From assembly GCA_017635595.1 (NCBI GenBank), contig JAGBLF010000006.1:1-64000 (forward strand): DNA of 64,000 bases, read 5' to 3'. The stretch comes from Alphaproteobacteria bacterium (GTDB taxonomy: Bacteria > Pseudomonadota > Alphaproteobacteria > RF32 > CAG-239). Below the pieces are notes generated by a model. The model did not search any database. It was not told where the DNA came from and saw only the letters and a list, made by a program, of their open reading frames with translations. A program made the position numbers and the translations under genes. Below are positions 44,329 to 53,834 of this stretch, in pieces (the stretch's first letter is position 1; every line of letters starts with the position of its first letter).

Positions 44329-47300
44329 TTACCAAACAATGCGGACATTACCGCCGACACCCCAAGCTTTGTAATCGGAACCGAAGGTGTAGTTACCGAA
44401 AGCCCCTAGTGAGAAGTGTTCGATAATCTCGGCATCGGCACCGACCTCAATGCGGCCCAAAGTTTCGTTATCTAAGGTATCATCATATTCAACACCATCG
44501 ATTTCAACCTTGCCGCCGTTTTCGATTGTTTGGATAACCGAAGGTTTAATATAACCGGTGGTCGGCAATTCATATTCATTGTTGAATTGATATTCAAACT
44601 TTAATGCGGCTTCAAGTTCAACGTCGTTAATCGTTCCAAACTCGGCTTTTTTGCCGTTACTGTCATCAACGTCATCAAACTTGATATGGTCATAAGTGGC
44701 ACGAATTGACGGAGTTAACAGAGAACGCTTACTGGTTCTGATATCATAGCCCAATTCGGCCTGAGCACCGATATTGATACCGTCGGTTGAAGCCTTAACC
44801 TTATTGTCGGCTTTCATATCAGCCTTAATCTTGCCGAAATAGCCGGCTCCTAAGAAATACAGATTTCCGTAATATTTACGATAATACAATCCGCCCAGCA
44901 TACTCTTAAGGGTTAGTTCACTGCCACCATACGGAGAGTAGAACTTTTTACCCTCTTTACCGCCGTCATTTTCGTATTTACCGTCACGATAAGAACCGAA
45001 AATACCAATCATATCGCTGTGTGTCGGCTGATAATCCAAACCGAATTCTATACCTTTTAATTTGAAATCCGTTTCAACAGGCTTATCGAATGTACCCGAA
45101 CGATATGACGGTCTGGCCCAAAGTCTGTACTTATCCGGCGAACTTTCATAACGACATTCGTGATATCTGCAGTTATCGGCATAACAATTGCACTGACCAC
45201 GGTTTGTTCTGGTCACATCAAAGATTATACCGCGGGTTTGTTCGACTGCCGAACGCGGCAAATCAATATAAGCTAAATCTTCAGGATCCAAGTAATCCGG
45301 TTCCGGCGGAACAGGTGCTGCCTCACGATACAAGAACCAATCGTAAATCGAACCGTTTTCCTCATAACCTACTTTGATTTCATAGTCGGTGTTTTGAGCA
45401 TTAACACTAAATCCATATTGTGACAAATCCTGATCTAACTGAGTTTGAGCAAAGTAAATTCTGTCTTCTTCGCCCAGTGTTACATCACCGATAGCGGCAT
45501 TATTCATATCAACAAACGTGATATTGGTTGGTGTATCCGTTTCGTTGTAAATGCGATGATCTATTGTCAACACATCTGCCTTTAAATTCGGATTATCTAA
45601 ATTGACAATAATCTCATTACCTTCTTTACTGGTCAGCGTATCAATGTGGACATTGGTCAATAAACCGTCGGCTGCACTGACAACGCCGGAGTTAACAACG
45701 GCGTGGGCAATTCTGATATCCGTATCGCCTTCAGCTGCGGCATAAGCAACCGTACCGGCGTTTTTAATTGTATTTGCCAAGTAAAAACTGTTATCGGTCG
45801 TCACGGTATCCGTATATCTTAACATTGCATCGGTAGCAAGGTCAAAGTTGTTGTTATTAAGCGTATCGGCCGAAGTTAAATATATATGTGAATTACTGGC
45901 CATATTAACAACGTTATTGCTTAAATTCATAACCGGATCTTCGTCAATATAGCCGGTTGTACCGAGATTTAATTGGGTATTTGAAATATTATAATTACCC
46001 GTACCTCCAAAAGTCGAATTCAAAACAACTTGCGTGGCTTCGGTATTAATAGCTGCGGTTTGCATAGCCGAATCAGACGGAACATTAGGTGCCGAAGAAT
46101 CACCTGTAATGGTTATATTGCCCTCGTTATATACATCATCTGATGTCGTATTGAATACGATTTTGGCTGTATCACGCAGATTCAGCGATATTCCGGATGT
46201 GCTGTCATTATAAATGGCGCCACCCGTACCGGCAGAAGCCGTATTACCGTCAAACATAATTGTTGTATTACCCGATAAATTGCCGCTGATAAAGCCCTCT
46301 GCACCGCTTTTGGCAACGTTATAGATGCCTGCTCCTCTTTGAGCCGTGTTGTTTCTGATGTTCAAAGCGGCCACGTCTCCGCTACCCATTGTGCCGGCAT
46401 TGGAAATTTCAATGGTCGATCCTTCATTAAAAATACCACCGCCGTTAACATTTGCCGAATTGGAAGATATTGCTATCGTACCGTTACCGAGGCGAAATTC
46501 AATATCGCTGCCGTTGATATTATAAATGGCACCGCCATTGCCGTTAACAGCTTTATTAGAAGCAAAACTGACCGATGAACCATTCGTTGCAGAAATAGTT
46601 GCCGTTCCGATCAAACCGTTATTCCATGTATTGTTATACAAAGCACCGCCGTTGTTGCTCGCCTGGTTATTTGCAATTTCAATATTACCGCTTACACCGT
46701 TGATCAATAGGTATGTACTGTATGATACCCCGCTTACGGTTACGCTTGAACCATCGGCTTTATTATAGATGGCACCGCCGTCGTCAGCGTGATTGTTCAT
46801 AATTGATAATGTTTTATCAGCGCCGACACTTTCAATGGTCATCTGTCCGTAATTACCGTTGAAGAAAGCACCGCCGTAATATTCTTTAATCGAACCGGAA
46901 GCCGATGTCGTTACATTTATTCCGTTATTGGAAACGTTAACATCAGCCGTTTGAGCCTGTAGTGTAAAACGCGAAATTTTATTTGCCTCGCCGTCATTGT
47001 AAACGGCACCGCCGAATGCATGAATTGTTCTGCCGGCAATTTCGGTAACTTCAATGGCATTATTGGTCAAACTGCTGTCGATAATTTTTGTTTCGGCCAA
47101 ATTGTTATGATTGTATATCGCTCCGCCTAAACCGCTGCTTATGGCATTGACAACATTGCCCGTAAACGTACTGTCATAAACAGTGGTTGAATAATCGGCA
47201 TTATCGATAACACTCGCCAGGGCACCGCCGCCGGTGAAAGTCGTGTCACTCACATTTTTCCATCTGGCACTGTTATTTGTAAATGTCGCATCATAAATTT

Positions 47301-48666
47301 CCATATGACCTATATTATAGACAGCACCGCCCAAAGCCGTATCACGTGCACTGGCATAGTTTTCGGAAAATGTTCGCGTACCGCCATCATCAGCCATCAG
47401 CAATTTACCGCCGTTATAAATGGCACCGCCGATGGCTTTACCGCCGGTTAAGCCATCATATTCATGATCAGCCAGCTCTGTTGAAGATACATAGTTAGAC
47501 GCAAATTCAGAGGTACCGCTTAAATTATATTCCGGTATAATATTCTGTTGATCCAACACATACGTATCAGCATTGAATATAGCACCGCCCATAGCGTACT
47601 TACCGATTGCATAGTTGCTTGTAAAATTATCGCCGGCCGCATTATACTTTCCGCCATTATACAAAGCACCGCCGCTGGCGTATTTGGTTAAACCGCCGTT
47701 ACCCGTTGCGGCGTATTCATCACTGTTTTTCCATGTAGTCATCAAACTTTGGTCGATTGAACCGGTTGTGCCTAAAATATATGTTTTAACCACATTATCT
47801 GCATTATAAAAATCTTCGTTACCGACATGGTTTCCCGTAAAAGTATTGCCGCTTGAATTAATAACGCCGATGTGCGCGGCTGTACCGACACCGCCCGGAC
47901 CTAATCCGGTAAACGCATCATTGTAGATTGCACCGCCGGAAGCCTGAATAAAATTCATGGCAAAGTTGCCGGTAAATGTACTGCCGGTGATGGTATTATT
48001 GGTTATATCCGGTAAAATCTGCGAAATAATCGGCACCGGATCTTCATAAGAACTGATGTTAAAAATAGCTCCGCCAACTGATAAACTGTCGGCACCGGCA
48101 TAGGCAAAATCGGTAGCACTGTTATTGCTGAAAGTCGCATTTGTAACAATCATTAAGCTGTCTAAAGCTACATTACCGCCTTCTTCTTGTTTTGCATTAT
48201 GATTTTGAATCGCGCCGCCGCCGAAAGTAATATCTGTAGCGCCGGCATTATGCTTATTAGATATTACAGTATCACTGGCAGGTGATGGTATTCCGCCGTT
48301 TTTTTGGTAGCCGACACCTATAATACCTTTATTGGTTACCCAATATTTATACCCGCTGCCATACGTACCTCCGGCCTCGTCACGTGACACGAGTTCTTGT
48401 GTCATATCCCCGTGTATTAAAATACCCTGCAGTGTCGGTGATGCGGCTTGGGCATCAATATCCGTTCCCATTTCGCCTTGCAATTTTGCAGACACGGCAG
48501 CATCCGTGCTGTCATAAATCTTATTGATATCATAGTCGGTCGCATTGGCGGCATTGACTGACACAAAGCATCCTGCGGCACACATATTCAAAATAAGGCA
48601 TTTTTTTAATACGCTGCGATATTGTGCGGTTAAAAGACCTATTCCGGTACGACTGAGCTTAAGCAT
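44329..48666 (-). CDS. Pmp-like autotransporter
   Basis: The 1445-aa type Va secreted protein has a long signal region (residues 1-42, with an extended charged N-region as in large autotransporters). Its passenger is about 1100 residues with many GGAIYN/GGAIFN and FxxN/SNN repeats, the pattern of chlamydial polymorphic membrane proteins and related beta-helices. A C-terminal autotransporter beta-barrel (about 1170-1445) ends in VRIVW, suitable for BAM recognition. A Cys-rich stretch (RGQCNCYADNCRYHEC) links passenger and barrel. The protein should be displayed on the outer membrane, probably for adhesion. AAGGAGAA lies seven bases before the ATG. It is monocistronic, ending at a terminator shared with pilin 1. 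Confidence 0.92.
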   Translation of the reverse strand: MLKLSRTGIGLLTAQYRSVLKKCLILNMCAAGCFVSVNAANATDYDINKIYDSTDAAVSAKLQGEMGTDIDAQAASPTLQGILIHGDMTQELVSRDEAGGTYGSGYKYWVTNKGIIGVGYQKNGGIPSPASDTVISNKHNAGATDITFGGGAIQNHNAKQEEGGNVALDSLMIVTNATFSNNSATDFAYAGADSLSVGGAIFNISSYEDPVPIISQILPDITNNTITGSTFTGNFAMNFIQASGGAIYNDAFTGLGPGGVGTAAHIGVINSSGNTFTGNHVGNEDFYNADNVVKTYILGTTGSIDQSLMTTWKNSDEYAATGNGGLTKYASGGALYNGGKYNAAGDNFTSNYAIGKYAMGGAIFNADTYVLDQQNIIPEYNLSGTSEFASNYVSSTELADHEYDGLTGGKAIGGAIYNGGKLLMADDGGTRTFSENYASARDTALGGAVYNIGHMEIYDATFTNNSARWKNVSDTTFTGGGALASVIDNADYSTTVYDSTFTGNVVNAISSGLGGAIYNHNNLAETKIIDSSLTNNAIEVTEIAGRTIHAFGGAVYNDGEANKISRFTLQAQTADVNVSNNGINVTTSASGSIKEYYGGAFFNGNYGQMTIESVGADKTLSIMNNHADDGGAIYNKADGSSVTVSGVSYSTYLLINGVSGNIEIANNQASNNGGALYNNTWNNGLIGTATISATNGSSVSFASNKAVNGNGGAIYNINGSDIEFRLGNGTIAISSNSANVNGGGIFNEGSTIEISNAGTMGSGDVAALNIRNNTAQRGAGIYNVAKSGAEGFISGNLSGNTTIMFDGNTASAGTGGAIYNDSTSGISLNLRDTAKIVFNTTSDDVYNEGNITITGDSSAPNVPSDSAMQTAAINTEATQVVLNSTFGGTGNYNISNTQLNLGTTGYIDEDPVMNLSNNVVNMASNSHIYLTSADTLNNNNFDLATDAMLRYTDTVTTDNSFYLANTIKNAGTVAYAAAEGDTDIRIAHAVVNSGVVSAADGLLTNVHIDTLTSKEGNEIIVNLDNPNLKADVLTIDHRIYNETDTPTNITFVDMNNAAIGDVTLGEEDRIYFAQTQLDQDLSQYGFSVNAQNTDYEIKVGYEENGSIYDWFLYREAAPVPPEPDYLDPEDLAYIDLPRSAVEQTRGIIFDVTRTNRGQCNCYADNCRYHECRYESSPDKYRLWARPSYRSGTFDKPVETDFKLKGIEFGLDYQPTHSDMIGIFGSYRDGKYENDGGKEGKKFYSPYGGSELTLKSMLGGLYYRKYYGNLYFLGAGYFGKIKADMKADNKVKASTDGINIGAQAELGYDIRTSKRSLLTPSIRATYDHIKFDDVDDSNGKKAEFGTINDVELEAALKFEYQFNNEYELPTTGYIKPSVIQTIENGGKVEIDGVEYDDTLDNETLGRIEVGADAEIIEHFSLGAFGNYTFGSDYKAWGVGGNVRIVW

Positions 48667-48767
48667 AACATTTCTCCTTATAATCTAGAGTTAACATACA
48701 GAGAAAGTGTTAATATTTTGATAACATGCCGTAAAAACTTACAAAATTTCGCGAATTTTTGGAGTTA

Positions 48768-49826
48768 TCATTCCGGCAAATAGACTGTCAAATTAAATAC
48801 ATTTTCCAAAAAGAATAAGCTGATAAAACAAATAATCATCGCCATAACCGGTGCCATTCCCCAACCGACAACGATTTTACGGACAATGGTCCAATTAATA
48901 CCGCGGCCGCCTTTAATAAGACCGATACCTAAAATTGCACCGATCACGGCTTGAGTGCTTGATACCGGAACCATCGGCAGCGTCGGCAACGGAGAAGTTT
49001 CAAGCCAGTTATGCAATGTTACCGATGAAAACAGCAGCAAAACAACAGATTGAGACATAACGACGATTAAGGCAACCATCGGCGACATTTTCATTAAATT
49101 ATTGCCGACCGTCATAATAACTTTTTTGGAATATGTCAAAATCCCGACACCGATAGCAATGGAACCGAGTAAAAATAAAACCTGCTCCGGACCGAGTGTC
49201 AAAACTTTACCTAAATGCAACGGCTTAAACGGGCATGATTCCACAAACACGCCGACAACATTGGCGATATTGTTAGCACCCAAAGCATAAGCACCTATAG
49301 CCGCAGTAACAACTAAACCGATACGTGTCAGCTGATCTTGTGTCAGCAGATGCACGCTTGAGCATTTAAGCAACTTTTTTAAGCCTAAATACAATATAAC
49401 GGCGATAATACCGGATATTAACGGACAGGTAATCCATGTGGCGACAATTTCGGTCAGCGTGCTGTAATCGGTGTCACGGCCGGCATAAAGGTTCCATCCG
49501 ATAATCGAGCCGACAATAGCTTGCGAAGTTGATACCGTTACGCCCATTCTGAGCACCAAATAAACAGCCAATGCCGCCGACAGTGCTACCATAAATGAGC
49601 CGGCCAGTGCATTTACGGCACCTAAATTTCCAAGTGTTTCGCTGGCACCGGCACCGCCGAATACCGCGCCTAATATAACAAACACCGAAGCTATGACGGC
49701 TATGGTCGTAAAGCGCACCATCTTAGAACCAACAGCCGTTCCGAAAATATTCGAAGCATCATTGGCACCTAATGACCACCCCAAAAACAAGCCGCTGCTC
49801 AAAAAAAACAAGTAACTTAAATCCAT
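48768..49826 (-). CDS. pit: PiT-family inorganic phosphate transporter
   Basis: The 352-aa membrane protein has about ten hydrophobic segments and the duplicated PiT signatures GWSLGANDASNIFGTAVGSK near the N-terminus and YALGANNIANVVGVF in the middle. It imports phosphate (as metal-phosphate) with protons. Its ATG overlaps the stop of the DUF47 gene (TGATG), the usual pairing in which the DUF47 protein controls the transporter. Confidence 0.93.
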   Translation of the reverse strand: MDLSYLFFLSSGLFLGWSLGANDASNIFGTAVGSKMVRFTTIAVIASVFVILGAVFGGAGASETLGNLGAVNALAGSFMVALSAALAVYLVLRMGVTVSTSQAIVGSIIGWNLYAGRDTDYSTLTEIVATWITCPLISGIIAVILYLGLKKLLKCSSVHLLTQDQLTRIGLVVTAAIGAYALGANNIANVVGVFVESCPFKPLHLGKVLTLGPEQVLFLLGSIAIGVGILTYSKKVIMTVGNNLMKMSPMVALIVVMSQSVVLLLFSSVTLHNWLETSPLPTLPMVPVSSTQAVIGAILGIGLIKGGRGINWTIVRKIVVGWGMAPVMAMIICFISLFFLENVFNLTVYLPE

Positions 49827-50485
49827 CAGATATCTCTTTTGATTGTAAATATAAGCACGGCATCGATGCAGTCTTCCGCCTTATCGGCAATATCGGCCAC
49901 ATCCCCGACTAAAGTGTTCAGTTGGATTTTATGTGCCAATTCCATATCCGAATCAAAAACATCTTGCTTTAGGCTGGCCCATGTTTTATCGCTTTCGTGT
50001 TCCAACAGATATACTTTTTTGGAATAATCGCGCACTGTGGCAAAGTCGCGAAAAAAAGCCCGTGAGGCAATAGCCATATTCTCGGCACATTCGGAAACCT
50101 GCTTAACAAGCGTTTTAAACTTAGGCTGAAACTTTTCCGGAAGATCCGGCTGCTCGATATAAAATTTATGCGCAACTTCATCAAATTCATTAATAACTTT
50201 ATCGATATTTTCAACCATTTGTAAAACATCGGCACGTAAATCTGGAATAAGATTATGTATATAAAGACCACTTTCGATTTCGCGGCGCAAATCATCGGCC
50301 TGCGCTTCGATATCTTTGATTTTTTTACTGATACGGCGATAGTTTTGACTGCGTTTTTCTTTCAAAAAAGTATCAATGGCTTCCTGAAAATACATAGAGC
50401 ATTCGATAACTTTATCGTGCATTTCATCAATTTTTTGTTCCAAATCGCGTGTTGCCGAAAACATAGATAGTTTTATATTAAACAT
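49826..50485 (-). CDS. DUF47/PhoU-like phosphate transport regulator
   Basis: The 219-aa all-helical protein has no membrane segment (FNIKLSMFSATRDLEQKIDEMHDKV..; family marks KIKDIEAQADDLRREIESGL and LLEHESDKTWASLKQDVF). DUF47 proteins resemble PhoU and modulate the adjacent PiT transporter. GAGAGGA lies before the ATG. It is first gene of the two-gene operon, divergent from the DsbA-like gene. Confidence 0.9.
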   Translation of the reverse strand: MFNIKLSMFSATRDLEQKIDEMHDKVIECSMYFQEAIDTFLKEKRSQNYRRISKKIKDIEAQADDLRREIESGLYIHNLIPDLRADVLQMVENIDKVINEFDEVAHKFYIEQPDLPEKFQPKFKTLVKQVSECAENMAIASRAFFRDFATVRDYSKKVYLLEHESDKTWASLKQDVFDSDMELAHKIQLNTLVGDVADIADKAEDCIDAVLIFTIKRDI

Positions 50486-50588
50486 AGGTTCCTCTCAGAT
50501 TAATTTGTTTTGTTTTAACGATAAAACTCAAAAATGTCCACTGTTATTTAAATTTTGCGTAAATTTGTTACAAATACTCATTTATTTC

Positions 50589-50617
50589 TTGCATTTTAAA
50601 ATAAACAGAACTACATT
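50589..50617 (+). promoter_or_regulatory. Promoter of the DsbA-like gene
   Basis: TTGCAT, 17-nt spacer, TACATT, about 40 nt upstream of the ATG at 50659. Confidence 0.55.
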
Positions 50618-50658
50618 GTTTTCGTGTTTAAACATCAATCAGAATGGGGAAATATATT

Positions 50659-51360
50659 ATGAAAGGTTTTTCAATTTTATTATCAACAGTTGCTATTATT
50701 ATAGCTTCTGTATCTTTAGTTATGTCTACAAAGACAAGTGGCGGTAAAGGTTCTGTTGAAGCCGCATTAAAAGAAAATCCGAAAATGGTAATGGATGCCA
50801 TTCAAGCATTCCAAGATCAGCAACGTATTGCTCAAGAGCAAGCTGCTGCCGAATCTTTGAAAAAAATGTCTGATGATAAAAACGGCATTTTTGTTGGTCC
50901 GGAAAAAGCTGCCGTTACCGTTGTTGAATTCTTCGATTTCTCTTGCGGTTACTGCAAAAGATTGGCTCCGGCAGTTGAAAAAGTTATTGCCGATAACCCT
51001 GATGTAAAATTTGTATTTAAACCGGTTTCTTTCGTTTCACCGGTTTCTCCTTATCAGGCTAAAGCCAGTGTTGCAGCTTTCAAACAAGGAAAATTTGCTG
51101 AATTTTATAAAGGTGTTATGGAATATAACGGAAGAATGACAGAAGCTTCTGTTGATGAAATTGCTACCTCTATCGGTTTAGATATGGATAAATACAAAAA
51201 AGATTTGAATTCTGAAGAAGTTTCAAGTCTTTTGGCAGAAGTTTCTTCTTTATCTCATAATATCGGAATAACAGGTGTTCCTGCTTTATACGTAAACGGC
51301 AAACAAGCAGCTGCTTACTCCGCAGAAGAAATTCAAAATGTTATTAATGCCGCAAAATAA
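50659..51360 (+). CDS. DsbA-family thiol:disulfide protein
   Basis: The 233-aa periplasmic or membrane-anchored protein has an N-terminal hydrophobic segment (about 5-24), a helical stalk (KENPKMVMDAIQAFQDQQ) and a thioredoxin-like DsbA fold. The active site is CGYC in FDFSCGYCKRL and the cis-Pro is in ITGVPALYVNG. It resembles Com1/DsbA2-type proteins of intracellular Alphaproteobacteria and Legionella that oxidise or isomerise disulfides of exported proteins. ATG 50659 is preferred over 50644 because GGGGA lies 9 nt before it. It has its own promoter and terminator. Confidence 0.9.
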   Translation: MKGFSILLSTVAIIIASVSLVMSTKTSGGKGSVEAALKENPKMVMDAIQAFQDQQRIAQEQAAAESLKKMSDDKNGIFVGPEKAAVTVVEFFDFSCGYCKRLAPAVEKVIADNPDVKFVFKPVSFVSPVSPYQAKASVAAFKQGKFAEFYKGVMEYNGRMTEASVDEIATSIGLDMDKYKKDLNSEEVSSLLAEVSSLSHNIGITGVPALYVNGKQAAAYSAEEIQNVINAAK

Positions 51361-51384
51361 TTTATTTTATGGTAAGAACAAAAA

Positions 51385-51411
51385 ACAACCCTTTGACGGG
51401 TTGTTTTTTTG
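51385..51411 (+). terminator. Terminator after the DsbA-like gene
   Basis: ACAACCC-TTTGAC-GGGTTGT followed by a T-run. Confidence 0.85.
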
Positions 51412-51507
51412 TTCACCTTTCTTTTATACCATAACTTATAACTAATATTTGACATCTTAAATCATTTGGTATAACTGTTATATTGATATTAATTATGGAT
51501 TGACATC

Positions 51508-52470
51508 ATGGCTGATCAATTAAATTGTGCTGTATCCGTTATTATACCTGTCTACAACGTTGCAAAGATTTTGCCGCGGTGCTTAGACAGTGTTATAAAG
51601 CAGACTTTGCAAAACATTGAAATAATATGCATCAACGACGGCAGTCCCGACGATTGTGCCAAAATTTTGCAAGATTATGCGCAAAAAGATCAGCGTATCA
51701 AAGTCATAAGCCAAGAAAACAAAGGGTTGTCTGCCACCCGAAATCTGGGTTTGAACATAGCCACCGGAGAATATATCTTTTTTGTAGATTCAGATGACTA
51801 TTTACATCCGCAGGCCTTGGAAATTTTTTATCAAACCGCCATAAAATCACAGGCCCCCGTTGTGGTATCCAAAAGCTATTATAAACTCGGCAAAGATGCC
51901 GTTTCGTCAGCCCTTTTTAACACCAACAATATTTCGTATTCCGTATGCCGAACTCCTCTGCGCGGCTTATACCGCCACCGTCTGATTTCGGCCGTTGCAT
52001 GGAATAAATTATACAAGGCCTCCGCTTTAAAGGACTTCCGTTTTATCGAAGGTATATATTTTGAAGATTGGCCTTTTACTGCCTGTTTTTTCTCAAGTAT
52101 AGATAAATTTGCCCTGATTAATGAGAAATTATACATTTATAATACAGTAACACCATCTATAACACGCAGCCAATTTACCATTAAGAAAATCCATGATTAT
52201 ATTGTCGGAATTCGCTACGTATATAATTACTTAAATCAAAAACAAATGGGGCAAGCGTGGAAAATCGTTCGCAAAAACAGAATCAATATTTCTTTAAAGA
52301 TGATACTTTCAAAAATCTCAAAAAGTAAAGAAAATCGTGACGAGTTGGAACGTTATTTTAAAGCCGAATACACCAAATTAGCCCATGAGCATTTAATTTA
52401 CTTCAGTGATTTGACATTAAAGAGTAAATTCAGATTAATCCGGCTGTTTTGGCATCAACGTCACAACTAA
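51508..52470 (+). CDS. Family 2 glycosyltransferase
   Basis: The 320-aa complete GT2 enzyme has VSVIIPVYNVAKILPRCLDS near residue 10, EIICINDGSPDDCAKIL, and GEYIFFVDSDDYLHP with the DxD. This is the layout missing its first third in the pseudogene at 12459-13250, to which the middle region (RIKVISQENKGLSATRNLGL) is similar. It lacks the LPLLSIEEK tail of the other cluster. Probably LPS or surface polysaccharide synthesis. It is a single gene, its end overlapping the convergent membrane-protein gene by 4 nt. Confidence 0.9.
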   Translation: MADQLNCAVSVIIPVYNVAKILPRCLDSVIKQTLQNIEIICINDGSPDDCAKILQDYAQKDQRIKVISQENKGLSATRNLGLNIATGEYIFFVDSDDYLHPQALEIFYQTAIKSQAPVVVSKSYYKLGKDAVSSALFNTNNISYSVCRTPLRGLYRHRLISAVAWNKLYKASALKDFRFIEGIYFEDWPFTACFFSSIDKFALINEKLYIYNTVTPSITRSQFTIKKIHDYIVGIRYVYNYLNQKQMGQAWKIVRKNRINISLKMILSKISKSKENRDELERYFKAEYTKLAHEHLIYFSDLTLKSKFRLIRLFWHQRHN

Positions 52471-53216
52471 TTTTCAATGTAAAAGAAGTCGTAAATCTTA
52501 GCAAATATAATGTTTGTCAACATAAAGGTTATCGTGCCGACAATATGTGACAACCACCCCTGTAAATTGTATGCAGTATCCAGATGATCGGCAATAACTT
52601 CCGGGTATATCAGCATCAGCGAAATTATAAAAAACTGCCAGAAATTGCCACGCGTTTTATCGCCCACCTTACTAAAAGATGCATTACGCCCGCGCAACGA
52701 GGCAATCCATGCCAAATAAGGTCGGCAAACGAGCGCAGGCATCAATAAAGTAAACATTCCGTAAAGAATCAGTTTATAACAAAATGCGCGCGGACTGTCG
52801 GAAACCGTCAGCACAAGATATTGTTCGTAAAAATCCAAATACAAATCTTTATACCCTAAAAACAAAGGAAGCATCGGTAAAAATACAATAAGCACCGAAA
52901 CCAAAGCCAGTAAAATAATCGCTTTTGAAGACGGTGCCAAGCTGCCGATTAATTTTGAAAAATCGACATACGGCCTCAAATGATAGTAGTAGCGAAAGAA
53001 AAAACACCAAAACATATAATAACACAAAAACCATACCAGACTGAACGGATTGCTGATACCGGACGGAATATTTTTGATAACCAGCATAAATACCATATTC
53101 ACAACAAAAAGACATAAGCAAAATTCGGCATTATACCGAACATAATTGTAACCGGCTTTCAATATGTCTCCGACTTTCATTTTAAGATTTTGCTGTTTCT
53201 TAGTCAATTTAGGCAT
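52467..53216 (-). CDS. Hypothetical multi-spanning membrane protein
   Basis: The 249-aa protein has about five to six hydrophobic helices (for example AEFCLCLFVVNMVFMLVI, AIILLALVSVLIVFLPML, IVGTITFMLTNIIFA). It has a basic N-terminus and aromatic-rich loops (YYMFWCFFFRYYYHL). No family or catalytic motif is recognised. It overlaps the end of the response-regulator-like gene by 8 nt, so the two are translationally coupled. Confidence 0.7.
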   Translation of the reverse strand: MPKLTKKQQNLKMKVGDILKAGYNYVRYNAEFCLCLFVVNMVFMLVIKNIPSGISNPFSLVWFLCYYMFWCFFFRYYYHLRPYVDFSKLIGSLAPSSKAIILLALVSVLIVFLPMLPLFLGYKDLYLDFYEQYLVLTVSDSPRAFCYKLILYGMFTLLMPALVCRPYLAWIASLRGRNASFSKVGDKTRGNFWQFFIISLMLIYPEVIADHLDTAYNLQGWLSHIVGTITFMLTNIIFAKIYDFFYIEN

Positions 53217-53826
53217 CTTTATCCGTCTTAAGCTTATAACCGCCTTTATCCGTTATAATCAGGCGACGACCGTTATCCTGTTCCACTTTTTGGCGCAAAC
53301 GATAAATATGTGTTTCAATCGTATGTGTTGTTACATCTTCATTATACTGCCAAACATTTATTTGTAAATCATTTTTACTGACAAATTCCGGCGCTTTTCT
53401 ATAAAGATATTTAATAATTCCGACTTCTTTTTCAGTCAGTTTAAAGACATTACCGGAAATTAAATCAATAATTTCGCGTTTATTCGGATATAGGCGATAA
53501 TCATTAAAAGTTAGGCAACCGGCTTCGGAGCCGTCAAGTTTATTATTGGCCGAGCGGACGACATCAAAAAGCCGCATTAACCGCAACGGTTTTTTAAGAC
53601 AAATATTAAGCTCATCTCCGATATCATCACCATCATCAACCAGATATATTATCGGAACCGACGCATAATCGGCGCGGACACTTTGTGCGGACAGCATTTT
53701 GCCGTCATATACAATAACATCGGGCGAATCTGTCACAATTTCGGCACCGCTGACAAATCGGCTTAATTGATTGGCTAAATCATCTTTAAGTTCATTGTTA
53801 TCCGAAATAATACTTATTTTAACCAT
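53209..53826 (-). CDS. OmpR/PhoB-type winged-helix regulator with a degenerate receiver
   Basis: The 205-aa protein has a C-terminal DNA-binding domain (about 110-205) with a clear OmpR-type wing and recognition helix (KLTEKEVGIIKYLYRKAPEFVS, HTIETHIYRLRQKVE, IITDKGGYKL). The N-terminal 100 residues are receiver-like but short. The acidic pair after the first strand is replaced (SDNNELK). A possible phospho-Asp remains in VIVYDGKM and the KP pair in CLKKPLRL. No histidine kinase is adjacent. It may act without phosphorylation on nearby envelope genes such as the porin 8 nt upstream of its start on the same strand. Confidence 0.82.
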   Translation of the reverse strand: MVKISIISDNNELKDDLANQLSRFVSGAEIVTDSPDVIVYDGKMLSAQSVRADYASVPIIYLVDDGDDIGDELNICLKKPLRLMRLFDVVRSANNKLDGSEAGCLTFNDYRLYPNKREIIDLISGNVFKLTEKEVGIIKYLYRKAPEFVSKNDLQINVWQYNEDVTTHTIETHIYRLRQKVEQDNGRRLIITDKGGYKLKTDKDA

Positions 53827-53834
53827 CGTTTTCT

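Noticed and set aside
44232-48517. Many plus-strand reading frames opposite the autotransporter
   Set aside because: They mirror the repetitive Gly/Asn-rich codons of the real gene, are short, and lack ribosome binding sites.
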